Origin: Kaistella gelatinilytica | GTDB taxonomy: Bacteria; Bacteroidota; Bacteroidia; Flavobacteriales; Weeksellaceae | NCBI RefSeq assembly: GCF_015679325.1 | Contig: NZ_JADPVI010000001.1 | Location: forward strand, 1,550,001 to 1,614,000 | Direction of reading: 5' to 3' | Length of the DNA stretch: 64,000 bases | Shown: piece by piece, positions 42,856 to 52,240 of the stretch | Position numbering within the stretch: the stretch's first letter is position 1 | How the letters are laid out: each line of letters begins with the position of its first letter | Program-made: the position numbers and the translations under genes | The notes under the pieces: generated by a model | What the model was told of the DNA's origin: nothing | The model's input: only the letters and a program-made list of their open reading frames with translations | The model's database searches: none

Positions 42856-43416
42856 ATGGAAAACATTATTATTAATGGAAAAGAAATAGATCTTTCCCAT
42901 ATTCACACTTTAATTGCTGAAAACCGCAAACTCGAAGCCGTGAAATTCATCATGGATAATGCCAGGATCGGACTTTCTGAGGCTAAAAATTTTGTAGATG
43001 ATCTCATAGAAAGTAAGGAACCAGTAAGTGCTGCTGATGAGATTTTAGGAGAGATCAAAAATCTTTTAAAAAATAATCAAAAAATTGAGGCGGTAAAATT
43101 AGCGAAATCTGCAACCGGACTGGGTTTAAAAGAAGCAAAAGATCTGGTAGAAAGCATTGATGACATGACTCTGGACCAATTGCTCGCCTCTTTCAACGGT
43201 AAATCTGTAAGTCGTTTTTCTTCAAAAATTCAAACTTTAAATAATGAAGGAGAATTAAAAAACATCCACTCGTTTGAAAAAAACTGGGAAACCAGCGATA
43301 ATAAAGAAAAAAACAAACCAGACTTTGAGGATAATTCTTCCGCTAATAAAACGAAAGCAATAATTCTGATTCTGGCGGCAATTGCTGCAGTTATGTTTTA
43401 TTTTTACTACCGATAG
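42856..43416 (+). CDS. Membrane protein with two ribosomal-L7/L12-like modules
   Basis: A 186-residue protein. Two helix-turn-helix units resemble the L7/L12 C-terminal domain: KLEAVKFIMDNARIGLSEAKNFV (about 23-45) and KIEAVKLAKSATGLGLKEAKDLVES (about 76-100). A charged linker follows and a single membrane helix (about 166-184) ends the protein. L7/L12 itself has one such domain and no anchor. The role is unknown; recruitment of a translation or protein factor to the membrane is conceivable. It ends one base before the convergent uvrC gene. Confidence 0.78.
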   Translation: MENIIINGKEIDLSHIHTLIAENRKLEAVKFIMDNARIGLSEAKNFVDDLIESKEPVSAADEILGEIKNLLKNNQKIEAVKLAKSATGLGLKEAKDLVESIDDMTLDQLLASFNGKSVSRFSSKIQTLNNEGELKNIHSFEKNWETSDNKEKNKPDFEDNSSANKTKAIILILAAIAAVMFYFYYR

Positions 43417-43417
43417 G

Positions 43418-45208
43418 TTACAGATTAAAATATTCCCAAACCAGTCCACCCCGACTTTTTCCTAAGATCTCCTCCAAAGTTTCTCTGGATGATTCTCTGA
43501 CTCTTTTGACCGATTTTAATTTTGAAAGTAACAATTCTATTGCTTTTTCGCCGATTCCCGGAATTTCTTCGAGTTCTGATTTGATAGTCGAATTTTTACG
43601 GCGCGTTCGGTGATGTTTCACGCCAAAACGGTGAGATTCATCGCGAACTCTTTGCAGAATTTTTAGCGTCTCCGATTTTTTATCCAGATACAAAGGAATC
43701 GGATCTTCCGGAAAATAAATTTCTTCCAGGCGTTTTGCAATTCCGATAATGGTTATTTTTCCGTACAATCCAAGCAACTTCAAACTTTTTACGGATGAAG
43801 AAAGCTGCCCTTTTCCACCATCAATTAAAATAAGTTGTGGCAACGGTTCGGCTTCGTCCAGCAATCTTTTGTACCGGCGATAAATCACTTCTTCCATGGT
43901 CTTATAATCATCGGGACCAACGACCGTTTTCGGATGAAAAATTCGGTAATCAGCTTTGCTCGGTTTTCCATCTTTAAAAACAACACACGCCGAAACGGGA
44001 TTTGTTCCCTGAATATTCGAGTTATCGAAACCTTCAATATGTCGAGGCTCCGTCGGCATTCGCAATAATTTTTGCATCTCTGCCATAATTCGGTTGGTAT
44101 GTCTTTCCGGATCTACAATTTGCACCGCTTTCAATTTTTCAATGCGGTATTCTTTGGCGTTTTTCTCAGAAAGTTCTACGATTCTTTTTTTATCACCGAC
44201 TTTTGGAACGATCAATTTTACATTCGGAATCTCTAAGGATAGATGAAACGGAATTAAAATTTCTTTGGAATCCGAATCAAATTTCTGCCGGATCTCGATC
44301 ATAGCTTCTTCCAAAATATCTTCGTCAGTTTCCTCCAGAATTTTCTTGATCTCTGTCGTAAAACTTTGAATAATATTTCCGTTCTGAATTTTAAAATAAT
44401 TAATGTACGCCGCAGTTTCATCACTTGTCATTCCGAAAACATCAACATCATTGATACTCGGATTTACGACGGTATGTTTATGCTGGTAATTTTCGAGCAG
44501 ATCGATTCTTTCTTTGACCATCTGCGCGTTCTCAAACTCTAAATTCTCCGCAAAAGTCATCATCTGATTAGTCAAATATTCTTTTGCAGTACGGAAATCT
44601 CCTTTGATAATACCACGGATTGCCTCGATTTTTTTGTCATAACGTTCCTTCATTTCGAGCATTTCGCAGGGACCTTCGCAATTTTTGATATGGTATTCCA
44701 GACAAACTTTGTATTTTCCCTCTTCAATTTTTTTCGGAGAAAGATTCAAATTACATGTTCGGATTTTATACAGATGTTTTATGGTGTCAAGCAAAACTTT
44801 GGCGGGTCGAACTTTAGCATAAGGACCGAAATATTCTGAACCATCTTTGATTTTAGTTCGGGTCAGAAAAATTCTTGGGAAATCTTCGTTTTTAATACAG
44901 ATCCAGGGATAGGTTTTGTCATCTTTGAGCATCACGTTATAAAACGGTTGATGTTCCTTAATGAGATTATTCTCCAGCAAAAGCGCGTCATATTCACTGT
45001 TAACAACGGTAGTTTCGAGCCGGAAAATCTTTGCGACCATGATTCTGGTGCGATAACCTGCCTGATTTTTATTGAAATAGGAAAGAACTCTATTCTTTAA
45101 ATTCTTCGCTTTACCAACGTACAATAAATTCGAGTTTTTATCATAATATCGATAAACTCCAGGATCGGACGGTAAAGTTTTAAGTTGAAGATCAAGATCA
45201 GCATTCAT
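43418..45208 (-). CDS. uvrC: UvrC excinuclease subunit
   Basis: From the ATG at 45208, 596 residues. An N-terminal GIY-YIG domain (PGVYRYYDKNSNLLYVGKAKNLKNRV) makes the 3' incision, a UVR domain lies near 200-235, and the RNase-H-like C-terminal nuclease has GFDNSNIQGTNPVS and LILIDGGKGQL. The HhH tail (LEEIPGIGEKAIELLLSKLKS) binds DNA. It belongs to nucleotide excision repair. A 21-residue upstream extension overlaps a terminator and is rejected. A -7 box (TATTTTTG, 45220-45213) ends 4 bases before the ATG. Confidence 0.96.
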   Translation of the reverse strand: MNADLDLQLKTLPSDPGVYRYYDKNSNLLYVGKAKNLKNRVLSYFNKNQAGYRTRIMVAKIFRLETTVVNSEYDALLLENNLIKEHQPFYNVMLKDDKTYPWICIKNEDFPRIFLTRTKIKDGSEYFGPYAKVRPAKVLLDTIKHLYKIRTCNLNLSPKKIEEGKYKVCLEYHIKNCEGPCEMLEMKERYDKKIEAIRGIIKGDFRTAKEYLTNQMMTFAENLEFENAQMVKERIDLLENYQHKHTVVNPSINDVDVFGMTSDETAAYINYFKIQNGNIIQSFTTEIKKILEETDEDILEEAMIEIRQKFDSDSKEILIPFHLSLEIPNVKLIVPKVGDKKRIVELSEKNAKEYRIEKLKAVQIVDPERHTNRIMAEMQKLLRMPTEPRHIEGFDNSNIQGTNPVSACVVFKDGKPSKADYRIFHPKTVVGPDDYKTMEEVIYRRYKRLLDEAEPLPQLILIDGGKGQLSSSVKSLKLLGLYGKITIIGIAKRLEEIYFPEDPIPLYLDKKSETLKILQRVRDESHRFGVKHHRTRRKNSTIKSELEEIPGIGEKAIELLLSKLKSVKRVRESSRETLEEILGKSRGGLVWEYFNL

Positions 45209-45256
45209 GTTGCAAAAATAAGGATTTTGCTTTGTAAATAAGAACTTCTTCAAATA

Positions 45257-45288
45257 AAACCAGCCTGCCAAAATTGACAGACTGGTTT
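45257..45288 (-). terminator. Terminator after the 615-residue protein gene
   Basis: AAACCAG at 45257-45263 pairs with CTGGTTT at 45282-45288; the imperfect stem continues inward around AAAATT. A T run follows on the minus strand. It lies between this gene and uvrC. Confidence 0.7.
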
Positions 45289-45309
45289 AAAATTATATTT
45301 ATAAAAGTA

Positions 45310-47157
45310 TTATGCTTTCACATTTTCAGGAATTTTAATACCGATTATTTTATTTTTATAATCAGCCAATTGAACCTCAACGATTTTTACATTAGTCTTG
45401 AAAAAAGAAGTTTCCGCAAATAATTTTTCGTAATAATTTACACCTTCTATTAAATTGGTTTTAAAGGCTTTCCATTTTTTAGTCTGAGCATTGGTGAAAC
45501 TTTCAGAATATTCTTCGATCTCGTTTTTGAGATATTCGACATACATTTTCAACTCATTTACAAAAATATTTGGACGGTTTGTTTCGGGCATTACATTTTC
45601 GTTTCCGTAAATATGCTTGACCATATCAGAAAGCGAAACTTCTTTATCAAAATATGCGAGGTTTGGACCGGGACAAACGACTACGCCTTGCTTTTCTCCT
45701 TTAATAGGAATTTCACTTTCGAGATAAGAGGAGTTGACCAATCCCACGCAAAGGCAAGATTTCTCCGTAATTTTGGTTTTTCTTTTATCGTATTCTTTTA
45801 ATGAAATTTCTTCTTTAACCTCTTCCAGATCATTAAGTTTAACGCTTTGATATTTTCTGGAAGCCATACAAATTCCTTCCGGTCCAAATTCTTTACTTAA
45901 AGCCAAATACTTTTTCGGACAAGAACTTCCTGCTTTTTCTTTATTAATTTTTTCCTGTTTGAAAAACTCATTCGTGCTTCCTTTAATGGTGTTAAAAGGA
46001 ATTCCGAGTGGAGAAATATTGCTCAAATAGAAATCTTCTTCTTTTGATTTCTGCAATAATTCGCGCGTTTCTTTATCCACAGAAGTCGCTTCGGGAACCA
46101 ATAAAAACGGCGAACCCCAACCAATACTGTCGACTTCATAATTCTCCAGTAAAAACTCATGTTCTTCCGCAGTTCCTACTCCACCTTGCACGGTGATTTT
46201 CATTTCTAATGGTTGTGCCGGAACAGGAATTTCCTTTTGAGTCAACGCATTTACCATTAATTCATGAGCAGAAGCGATCAATTCGTTTTTCTTTTGTTTG
46301 AATTCTTCCATGATCGGACCGAGCAACAAACCATCAGTTGCAAAAGCGTGACCGCCACAGTTTAAACCCGATTCTACACGGTATTCAGAAACCCAAAGTC
46401 CTTTTTTTGCCAGGAAATTTCCCTGAATCATCGCCGAACGGAAATCACTGACTTTCAAAATAATTTTCTTTTTCAATTCTCCGTTTTCGTTTGGGAAGAA
46501 ATCCGGGAAAGATTCAAAATAACTGTACAATCTTGGATTCATTCCGGCAGAAAGTACGATCGATGACGAAAGTTTACTGTTCGCAAAACCTCTCAAAGAA
46601 ACGTGAGCATCATTGAAAACAACAGGTAATTGCTCACCTTTCACAAAATTATCTTTATCTACTTTGGTCATGACATTTACGTCGATACTTCCGGGAGCAA
46701 GGTGTGTTTCCAGAAATTTCCACACATTTTCGGTGAAATTTTCTTTTTGCTCAACCAGGTTTTCCAGTCCTTTTTTGATATCCGATTTATTCGGGAGAAT
46801 ATCAATGTATTGCTGAAGTGCTTCTTTGCTTTTACTCAATTCTTTCTTGAAATTTTCGAACTTTAAATTCACGACATCATTCACCATATTAAGGTAAGCT
46901 GTAATTCTTTTGGCGCGGTAATCTTCAATTTTGTTTGAAATTTCTGTATAGGTGAAATTATTTTTTTTATGGTACAAAATGTTCATTTTCTCAATGATCT
47001 CATCGTCGATAATTGAGATCACTGAAGAGATTCCGTATTGCGCAACTCTGATCGGACTGTCGATGGTATAAGCCAATCCCATTACCGGAATGTGAAAATT
47101 GTGTACGGGTTTTTTCTTGTTCATATTTTTCATGGGTCTCATTATTAACTTGATCAT
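45310..47157 (-). CDS. Large conserved protein, possible TIM-barrel flavoenzyme
   Basis: A 615-residue soluble protein that I do not recognise as a named family. PVMGLAYTIDSPIRVAQYGISSVIS (here about residues 24-48, described by its start and end) resembles the first turn of nitronate-monooxygenase or IMPDH-like barrels. ESGLNCGGHAFATDGLLLGP (262-281) and TVQGGVGTAEEHEFLL (322-337) look like cofactor or phosphate loops. Cys267, 413, 430, 468 and 470 could bind a metal centre. Starts at 47157, 47133 or 47124 are possible. It is divergent from hutH. Confidence 0.55.
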   Translation of the reverse strand: MIKLIMRPMKNMNKKKPVHNFHIPVMGLAYTIDSPIRVAQYGISSVISIIDDEIIEKMNILYHKKNNFTYTEISNKIEDYRAKRITAYLNMVNDVVNLKFENFKKELSKSKEALQQYIDILPNKSDIKKGLENLVEQKENFTENVWKFLETHLAPGSIDVNVMTKVDKDNFVKGEQLPVVFNDAHVSLRGFANSKLSSSIVLSAGMNPRLYSYFESFPDFFPNENGELKKKIILKVSDFRSAMIQGNFLAKKGLWVSEYRVESGLNCGGHAFATDGLLLGPIMEEFKQKKNELIASAHELMVNALTQKEIPVPAQPLEMKITVQGGVGTAEEHEFLLENYEVDSIGWGSPFLLVPEATSVDKETRELLQKSKEEDFYLSNISPLGIPFNTIKGSTNEFFKQEKINKEKAGSSCPKKYLALSKEFGPEGICMASRKYQSVKLNDLEEVKEEISLKEYDKRKTKITEKSCLCVGLVNSSYLESEIPIKGEKQGVVVCPGPNLAYFDKEVSLSDMVKHIYGNENVMPETNRPNIFVNELKMYVEYLKNEIEEYSESFTNAQTKKWKAFKTNLIEGVNYYEKLFAETSFFKTNVKIVEVQLADYKNKIIGIKIPENVKA

Positions 47158-47170
47158 TTTAAATAACCAT

Positions 47171-47178
47171 CAAAATTA
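47171..47178 (-). promoter_or_regulatory. -7 promoter box of the 615-residue protein gene
   Basis: The minus strand reads TAATTTTG, a perfect TAnnTTTG match, 13 bases upstream of the first possible start codon. Confidence 0.4.
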
Positions 47179-47315
47179 AAATTAAATTTTTAATTATGCA
47201 TTGAATACTACATTTATTAAGGTTCTGATATTATGACTTTTATCAGTGAATAAAAAAGGCTTCGACTGTTCCCGCATATTTTTAAAAAAGTGTATTTTTA
47301 GGCAAATTCTAATTA

Positions 47316-48806
47316 ATGAAAATCTACGGCGTCGATACTTTTACGATTACTGATATAATGGCGATTTTGAAAGATCCCAAAGAAGCAAAACTGAACAAAG
47401 AAGCGAAACAGAAAATTCTGAAATCACAAAGCAATGTTCAGAAAATAGTCGCTTCTGACAAAACAGTTTACGGTATCAATACGGGTTTCGGACCACTTTG
47501 CGACGTGAAAATCTCGGAAGAAGAAACGGCGCAACTTCAATATAATTTAATCATTTCGCACTCAGTTGGCGTTGGAAAACCTATTGCTAAAGATTATTCG
47601 AGAGTCATGATGATCGCAAAGATCCATGCTTTGTCAAAAGGATTTTCTGGAGTTTCTCTGGAAGTGATCGAGCGACTGATCGAAATGCTGGAAAAAGATA
47701 TCATTCCGGTGGTGCCGGAACAAGGTTCTGTTGGTGCTTCAGGCGATCTTGCTCCTTTGGCTCATTTAGTTTTACCCCTTTTAGGTTTAGGAAAAGTGTG
47801 GCAACAGGATGAAATTGTAGAAACTGGAAAAGTTTTAAAAAAATATGGTTTAAAACCCCTGCAACTGGGACCAAAAGAAGGATTAGGTTTAATCAACGGA
47901 ACTCAGTTTATTTTAGCACACGCCATTTTAGGTTTAAATAAATTTGAATACTTATTAAATTTAGCCGACTTAACTGCAGCAGTAAGTTTAGAAGCCTATC
48001 GAGGTTCATCAAGTCCATTTAAAAAAGAACTTCATGACATTCGTCCGTTTGACGGAAGTAGAAAAGTCGCTACGAGAATGCGCAAATTTCTAAAAGATTC
48101 CGACAATTTAAAAAGTCATGAATTTTGCGATCGTGTTCAGGATCCGTATTCAATGAGATGTGTGCCGCAAGTTCATGGCGCGAGCAGAAATGCTTACGAA
48201 CATTTGAAAAATTTAGCAGAAACAGAACTGAATTCTGTGACCGATAATCCGATTATTTTAAGTGCTGAAGAATCGATTTCAGGTGGAAATTTCCACGGAC
48301 AATTATTAGCTTTACCTTTGGATTACGCAACTTTAGCGGTTGCGGAACTTGGAAATATTTCTGACCGAAGAAGTTATCTCTTACTGGAGGGAAAATATGG
48401 TCTTCCAAGATTATTGACGGAAAGTTCAGGATTAAATTCCGGATTTATGATCCCACAATACACCTCTGCGGCGTTGGTTACTGAAAATAAAACCTTGTGT
48501 TTTCCCGCTTCTGCAGATTCTATTCCGACGAGTTTGGGACAGGAAGACCACGTTTCCATGGGAAGTATTTCTGGCAGAAAATTCAATCAGGTTTTAGGGA
48601 ATTTAGAAAATATCCTGGCGGTAGAACTCATGTTTGGTGCGCAGGGATTAGAATTCCGTCGACCTGCGAAATGCTCGAAATATGTCGAAACTGCTTATGC
48701 TTTGATCCGAACCAAAGTGGCAAAATTAGAAGAAGATCGGCTGATCGGCGAAGATATGCTGGCGATCGCAGACTTAATAAGAGAGCGCAAGTTTGAAGTG
48801 GAATAG
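47316..48806 (+). CDS. hutH: Histidine ammonia-lyase
   Basis: A 496-residue lyase that deaminates histidine to urocanate. The Ala-Ser-Gly triad that cyclises to the MIO cofactor lies in GSVGASGDLAPLAHL (about 141-155). YGINTGFGPL near residue 53 and the C-terminal half with SSGLNSGFMIPQYTSAAL fit the family. The other hut genes (hutU, hutI) are not in the window. A tyrosine ammonia-lyase of the same family is possible but less likely. TATTTTTA (47295-47302) is a near-consensus -7 box. Confidence 0.92.
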   Translation: MKIYGVDTFTITDIMAILKDPKEAKLNKEAKQKILKSQSNVQKIVASDKTVYGINTGFGPLCDVKISEEETAQLQYNLIISHSVGVGKPIAKDYSRVMMIAKIHALSKGFSGVSLEVIERLIEMLEKDIIPVVPEQGSVGASGDLAPLAHLVLPLLGLGKVWQQDEIVETGKVLKKYGLKPLQLGPKEGLGLINGTQFILAHAILGLNKFEYLLNLADLTAAVSLEAYRGSSSPFKKELHDIRPFDGSRKVATRMRKFLKDSDNLKSHEFCDRVQDPYSMRCVPQVHGASRNAYEHLKNLAETELNSVTDNPIILSAEESISGGNFHGQLLALPLDYATLAVAELGNISDRRSYLLLEGKYGLPRLLTESSGLNSGFMIPQYTSAALVTENKTLCFPASADSIPTSLGQEDHVSMGSISGRKFNQVLGNLENILAVELMFGAQGLEFRRPAKCSKYVETAYALIRTKVAKLEEDRLIGEDMLAIADLIRERKFEVE

Positions 48807-48855
48807 TTGTTTGGAAAAGCGATCATTAATCCAGCTTTTCATTCAACCCAATCAT

Positions 48856-48891
48856 AAAAAATTCCATCGAAATTAATTGATGGAATTTTTT
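48856..48891. terminator. Bidirectional terminator between hutH and the MCE operon
   Basis: AAAAATTCCATC (48857-48868) pairs with GATGGAATTTTT (48879-48890). Both flanking genes converge on it. Confidence 0.85.
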
Positions 48892-48912
48892 ATTTTACAG
48901 CTCTAAAATGGT

Positions 48913-49911
48913 TTAAAGCTTCACTTCATTTTTTTTCAGATCTTTCTCTTTCTGTTTTTCAAGCTTTTTAAAATAACCACGGAAAAAGAAATTATGTTTT
49001 AATGCTTCCATATTTTGATTCAGTTTGTCGGCTGCTTCTTTAACACTGACCACGGTAGAGTCGATATTTTTAACCAGAACCGGATCTTTGGTGATATAAT
49101 TTAAAGTTCCTTTTCCATTTTTAATTTCATTTACATACTCGTTCAAACTTATAGTTGCCTTGTTAATTTCCTGACCAGATTTTTCTAAGCTGGCAAAAAC
49201 ATCCTGAATTTGCTTGCGGGATTTTGGATCACTCAAGAGAACTGCAGCTGCACTTTGATCGTAATTTATTTTAGAAACGATACCGTTTATTTGAGCCATC
49301 GCAATGTTACTGCCTTCCGCGGTTCTTTTCAATGCAGCAAATGACCGACGCAAATCATGTTCCAATAAAGAGTCACTTAATATCGCACCCAAAGCTCCTT
49401 TTCCACCCACCACTTTATGCGTTATTTTCGCAAGGTCGGAAGTGATCAAAGCTGCGCTCTCATTGGTTTTGCTAAAGGTCTCCAGAATTTCATCTACGGT
49501 TACCTTTGTTTTGATTTGAATTTGATCTCCTGAAACCACCATTTTTGCGGCTTTATTTTCTCCGGGAACGATATTGACGACCATGCTTCCAACCAAACCG
49601 TCTGAAGCAATTGATGCAATAGCATCTTTTTTAATAAATCTCGCCGCTTCTTCATCCACCGACATTTCCACCCTGATTTTTCCTTCATCTTTCATTTCTA
49701 TTTTGCTCACAGTTCCTACATTCACGCCGGAGTACCGAACATTATTCCCAATCTGCAAACCACTTACATCGGTAAAAACGGCAGATAACTGAATATTTTT
49801 GCTAAAAAGGTGTTGGCGTTTCCCTACAAAATACAACGCGGTAACCAGAAGAATTGTTCCGAGTACGACGAAAATGCCGACATTCATTTTTTTTGAGGTA
49901 GATTTTTCCAT
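48913..49911 (-). CDS. MlaD-like MCE-domain lipid-transport protein
   Basis: A 332-residue protein with one N-terminal membrane helix (about 9-27) and a MCE domain (about 37-115, with VFTDVSGLQIGNNVRYSGVNVGTV). The long C-terminal helix region (about 140-325) has heptad-like repeats. It is the periplasmic substrate-binding part of an Mla-type phospholipid carrier. It lies 3 bases after the ATPase gene, third in the operon. Confidence 0.88.
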   Translation of the reverse strand: MEKSTSKKMNVGIFVVLGTILLVTALYFVGKRQHLFSKNIQLSAVFTDVSGLQIGNNVRYSGVNVGTVSKIEMKDEGKIRVEMSVDEEAARFIKKDAIASIASDGLVGSMVVNIVPGENKAAKMVVSGDQIQIKTKVTVDEILETFSKTNESAALITSDLAKITHKVVGGKGALGAILSDSLLEHDLRRSFAALKRTAEGSNIAMAQINGIVSKINYDQSAAAVLLSDPKSRKQIQDVFASLEKSGQEINKATISLNEYVNEIKNGKGTLNYITKDPVLVKNIDSTVVSVKEAADKLNQNMEALKHNFFFRGYFKKLEKQKEKDLKKNEVKL

Positions 49912-49914
49912 AAT

Positions 49915-50667
49915 TTAATTTTTGAAGAAGGCCTGAACTTGTGGATCTTCAGATTTTAAAAGTTCCTCATAAGTTCCTTCGGCATAATTAATTCCATCAA
50001 CCAACAAGATCATGCGGTTCGAAATAACTCGGGCGCAATCTACGTCATGCGTGATGATGATGGAAGAAGTTTTATATTTCAACTGAATATTTCTTAACAG
50101 TTCGATGATTTCTTTTGAAGTGATCGGATCCAAACCTGTTGTAGGTTCATCATACATGAGAATTTTAGGTTTCAGGATCAAAGCTCTTGCAAGCGCAACT
50201 CTTCTCTGCATTCCACCGGAAAGTTCAGAAGGCATTAAATCGATGGTTTTTCCCAGACCAACATCATCTAAAGCTTCTTTTACTAAAACTTCCGTTCCTG
50301 CAAAATTTTTAATTTTGTCCTTATGTCTTCTTAAAGGAAATTCCAGATTTTCACGAACCGTCATGGAATCATACAATGCGCTTCCCTGAAAAAGAAATCC
50401 AATTTCAGTTCTTAAAATATCGAGTTCCTTTTGTCCCATCTTCGTAATATCTTCGCCATTAATGGTGATGCTGCCACCATCGGCTTGAATTAATCCGACC
50501 AGACATTTTACCATGACCGATTTTCCGGAGCCCGATTTTCCCATGATGGTCAAATTTTCACCTTCATAAAGTTTCAAATTAAAACCTTTTAACACCTGAT
50601 TGTCGCCAAAACTTTTGGTGATATTTTTCAGTTCTAAAACTACTTTTTTAGAATTATTTTCTTCCAT
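49915..50667 (-). CDS. MlaF-like ABC transporter ATPase
   Basis: A 250-residue ATPase. Walker A GKSGSGKS (about 38-45), signature ELSGGMQRRVALARAL (about 146-161), Walker B KILMYDEPTTGLDP (about 166-179) and switch His in IIITHDVD. The SGGMQRR form of the signature is typical of MlaF. It powers lipid movement with the MlaE-like permease encoded just upstream. Confidence 0.93.
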   Translation of the reverse strand: MEENNSKKVVLELKNITKSFGDNQVLKGFNLKLYEGENLTIMGKSGSGKSVMVKCLVGLIQADGGSITINGEDITKMGQKELDILRTEIGFLFQGSALYDSMTVRENLEFPLRRHKDKIKNFAGTEVLVKEALDDVGLGKTIDLMPSELSGGMQRRVALARALILKPKILMYDEPTTGLDPITSKEIIELLRNIQLKYKTSSIIITHDVDCARVISNRMILLVDGINYAEGTYEELLKSEDPQVQAFFKN

Positions 50668-50670
50668 TTC

Positions 50671-51453
50671 TTAAATATCAAAAATAATATCAGTTACAAA
50701 TACGGCGATAAAGTCGATGATAAAAATCAGCATTGAGGTGTAGACAACCGCTGCATTAGAAGCTTCACCAACGCCGACGGTTCCCTTCGCACAATTATAA
50801 CCTTTAAAACATCCAATTAAACCGATCGCGAATCCAAAGAAAAATATTTTGATCGTAGCGGGAATAATGTCCCCAAATGCGATTGCCTTGAAAACTTTAC
50901 TAAAATATAACGTATAGGAAACATCTGATTTTAAATTTTCCACCAATGCAGAACCGAAAAGCGCGATCGCATCTCCGATAACGACCAAAAGCGGAAGCAT
51001 CAAAGTTGCAGCTGCGATGCGGGTTACGACTAAATATTTAAAAGGATTCGTGCCGGAAACTTCCATGGCATCAATTTGTTCTGTAACTCGCATAGAGCCT
51101 AATTCTGCACCGATCCCGGAACCAATTCTTCCCGCACAGATCAACGCAATAATTACGGGCCCAATTTCCCGAATAATAGAAATGCTGATCATAGAAGGAA
51201 TCCAGGATTCTGCGCCAAACTGTTCCAGAGTTGGCCGCGATTGCAGCGTAAAAACCAGGCCCAAAATAAATCCTGTTACCGAAACCAGCAACAGAGATCG
51301 ATTGCCGATATTATAACATTGACGGATCAATTCTTTAAACTCAAACGGTGGAAAAAAAACTTCCCGAAAAAATCGTCCTGCAAAGAAGGTAATATCTCCA
51401 ATTTCAGCGAAAAAAGATTTGGTACTATCCAGTAAATGGGAATTTTTAAACAT
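50671..51453 (-). CDS. MlaE-like ABC transporter permease
   Basis: A 260-residue permease of the MlaE family with about five membrane helices. The family stretch REIGPVIIALICAGRIGSGIGAELGSMRVTEQIDAMEVSG (residues about 94-134) is intact. First gene of the mlaE-mlaF-mlaD order; 3-base gaps show one transcript. The system likely maintains outer-membrane lipid asymmetry. Confidence 0.93.
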   Translation of the reverse strand: MFKNSHLLDSTKSFFAEIGDITFFAGRFFREVFFPPFEFKELIRQCYNIGNRSLLLVSVTGFILGLVFTLQSRPTLEQFGAESWIPSMISISIIREIGPVIIALICAGRIGSGIGAELGSMRVTEQIDAMEVSGTNPFKYLVVTRIAAATLMLPLLVVIGDAIALFGSALVENLKSDVSYTLYFSKVFKAIAFGDIIPATIKIFFFGFAIGLIGCFKGYNCAKGTVGVGEASNAAVVYTSMLIFIIDFIAVFVTDIIFDI

Positions 51454-51469
51454 ACAATTCGGTGTTACT

Positions 51470-51500
51470 CAAATGTAGTCATATTTAAAGCGAATACAAT
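51470..51500 (-). promoter_or_regulatory. Promoter of the mlaE-mlaF-mlaD operon
   Basis: On the minus strand ATTG (51500-51497) and TACATTTG (51477-51470) are 19 bases apart, a near-perfect Bacteroidota promoter, 16 bases upstream of the mlaE start codon. Confidence 0.6.
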
Positions 51501-51630
51501 ATTATAAAATGAGGTGCAGTCTGGAGATTTTGATTTCCTAAAATGATGAACTCCCTATTTTTTACGTATTAAAAATTTAGAACTGCATAAAATTGGGTTT
51601 AATCACCCGAAATTTAATTTGCTGAAAATC

Positions 51631-51638
51631 TAAATTTG
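51631..51638 (+). promoter_or_regulatory. -7 promoter box of the small lipoprotein gene
   Basis: TAAATTTG is a perfect TAnnTTTG match 21 bases upstream of the ATG at 51660. Confidence 0.45.
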
Positions 51639-51659
51639 CTAGTATTTAAAAACCAAAAA

Positions 51660-52058
51660 ATGAAAACAACAATCAAAATTTTCTTACTTGCCACTTCCTC
51701 AGTTTTGCTAAACTGCAAAGAAACAAAACCGGTGAATCCTATCTATAACACTTCATGGGCAGGAGTTGCTAACATTCCCACCGCTCAAAATATCGTTCTT
51801 AAATTTACAGGCGATGACATCGATGTTATGGTAAAGGATAAAATTGTAGAGCAAATGAAATTTACAGTGTCCAATGATACGCTGCAGATTGAAAAAACCA
51901 TGGGCGGTTCACCTTGTCCTGTAAAGAGTAAAGGGGTTTACAGATATGAAATTAAACAGGATGAACTCAGTTTAAAATATGTTTCAGATGAATGCGATTC
52001 CCGGCAATATAATATGACGGTTTCTGATTTTAAGAGAGTCGCAGCAGCGAAGGATTAA
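51660..52058 (+). CDS. Small predicted lipoprotein
   Basis: From the ATG at 51660, 132 residues. MKTTIKIFLLATSSVLLNC gives a lipidated Cys at about 19. The mature part (NTSWAGVANIPTAQNIVLKF, then YRYEIKQDELSLKYVSDECD) looks like a small lipocalin-like barrel with two Cys. A TTG at 51636 would start inside the promoter box and is rejected. Function unknown. Confidence 0.75.
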   Translation: MKTTIKIFLLATSSVLLNCKETKPVNPIYNTSWAGVANIPTAQNIVLKFTGDDIDVMVKDKIVEQMKFTVSNDTLQIEKTMGGSPCPVKSKGVYRYEIKQDELSLKYVSDECDSRQYNMTVSDFKRVAAAKD

Positions 52059-52121
52059 TTTTAGAATAAATGAATTCTTCAATTAAATTACACATAAACA
52101 ATCACTATTTCAACATCGTAC

Positions 52122-52155
52122 AAAAAAGCCTCCATCGGAAATGATTGAGGCTTTT
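52122..52155 (+). terminator. Terminator after the small lipoprotein gene
   Basis: AAAAGCCTC (52124-52132) pairs with GAGGCTTTT (52147-52155) around a 14-base loop. Confidence 0.78.
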
Positions 52156-52228
52156 CGAAAATCACTGGAATCACATAAATTCTGCTAAAGGTTTCAGCTT
52201 TTATGCAACTCATTTTAGAATAACTTTT

Positions 52229-52236
52229 TATCTTTA
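52229..52236 (+). promoter_or_regulatory. Near-consensus -7 box abutting the PIG-L gene start
   Basis: TATCTTTA (seven of eight consensus bases) ends 4 bases before the ATG at 52241, suggesting a leaderless mRNA. Confidence 0.35.
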
Positions 52237-52240
52237 GCCT

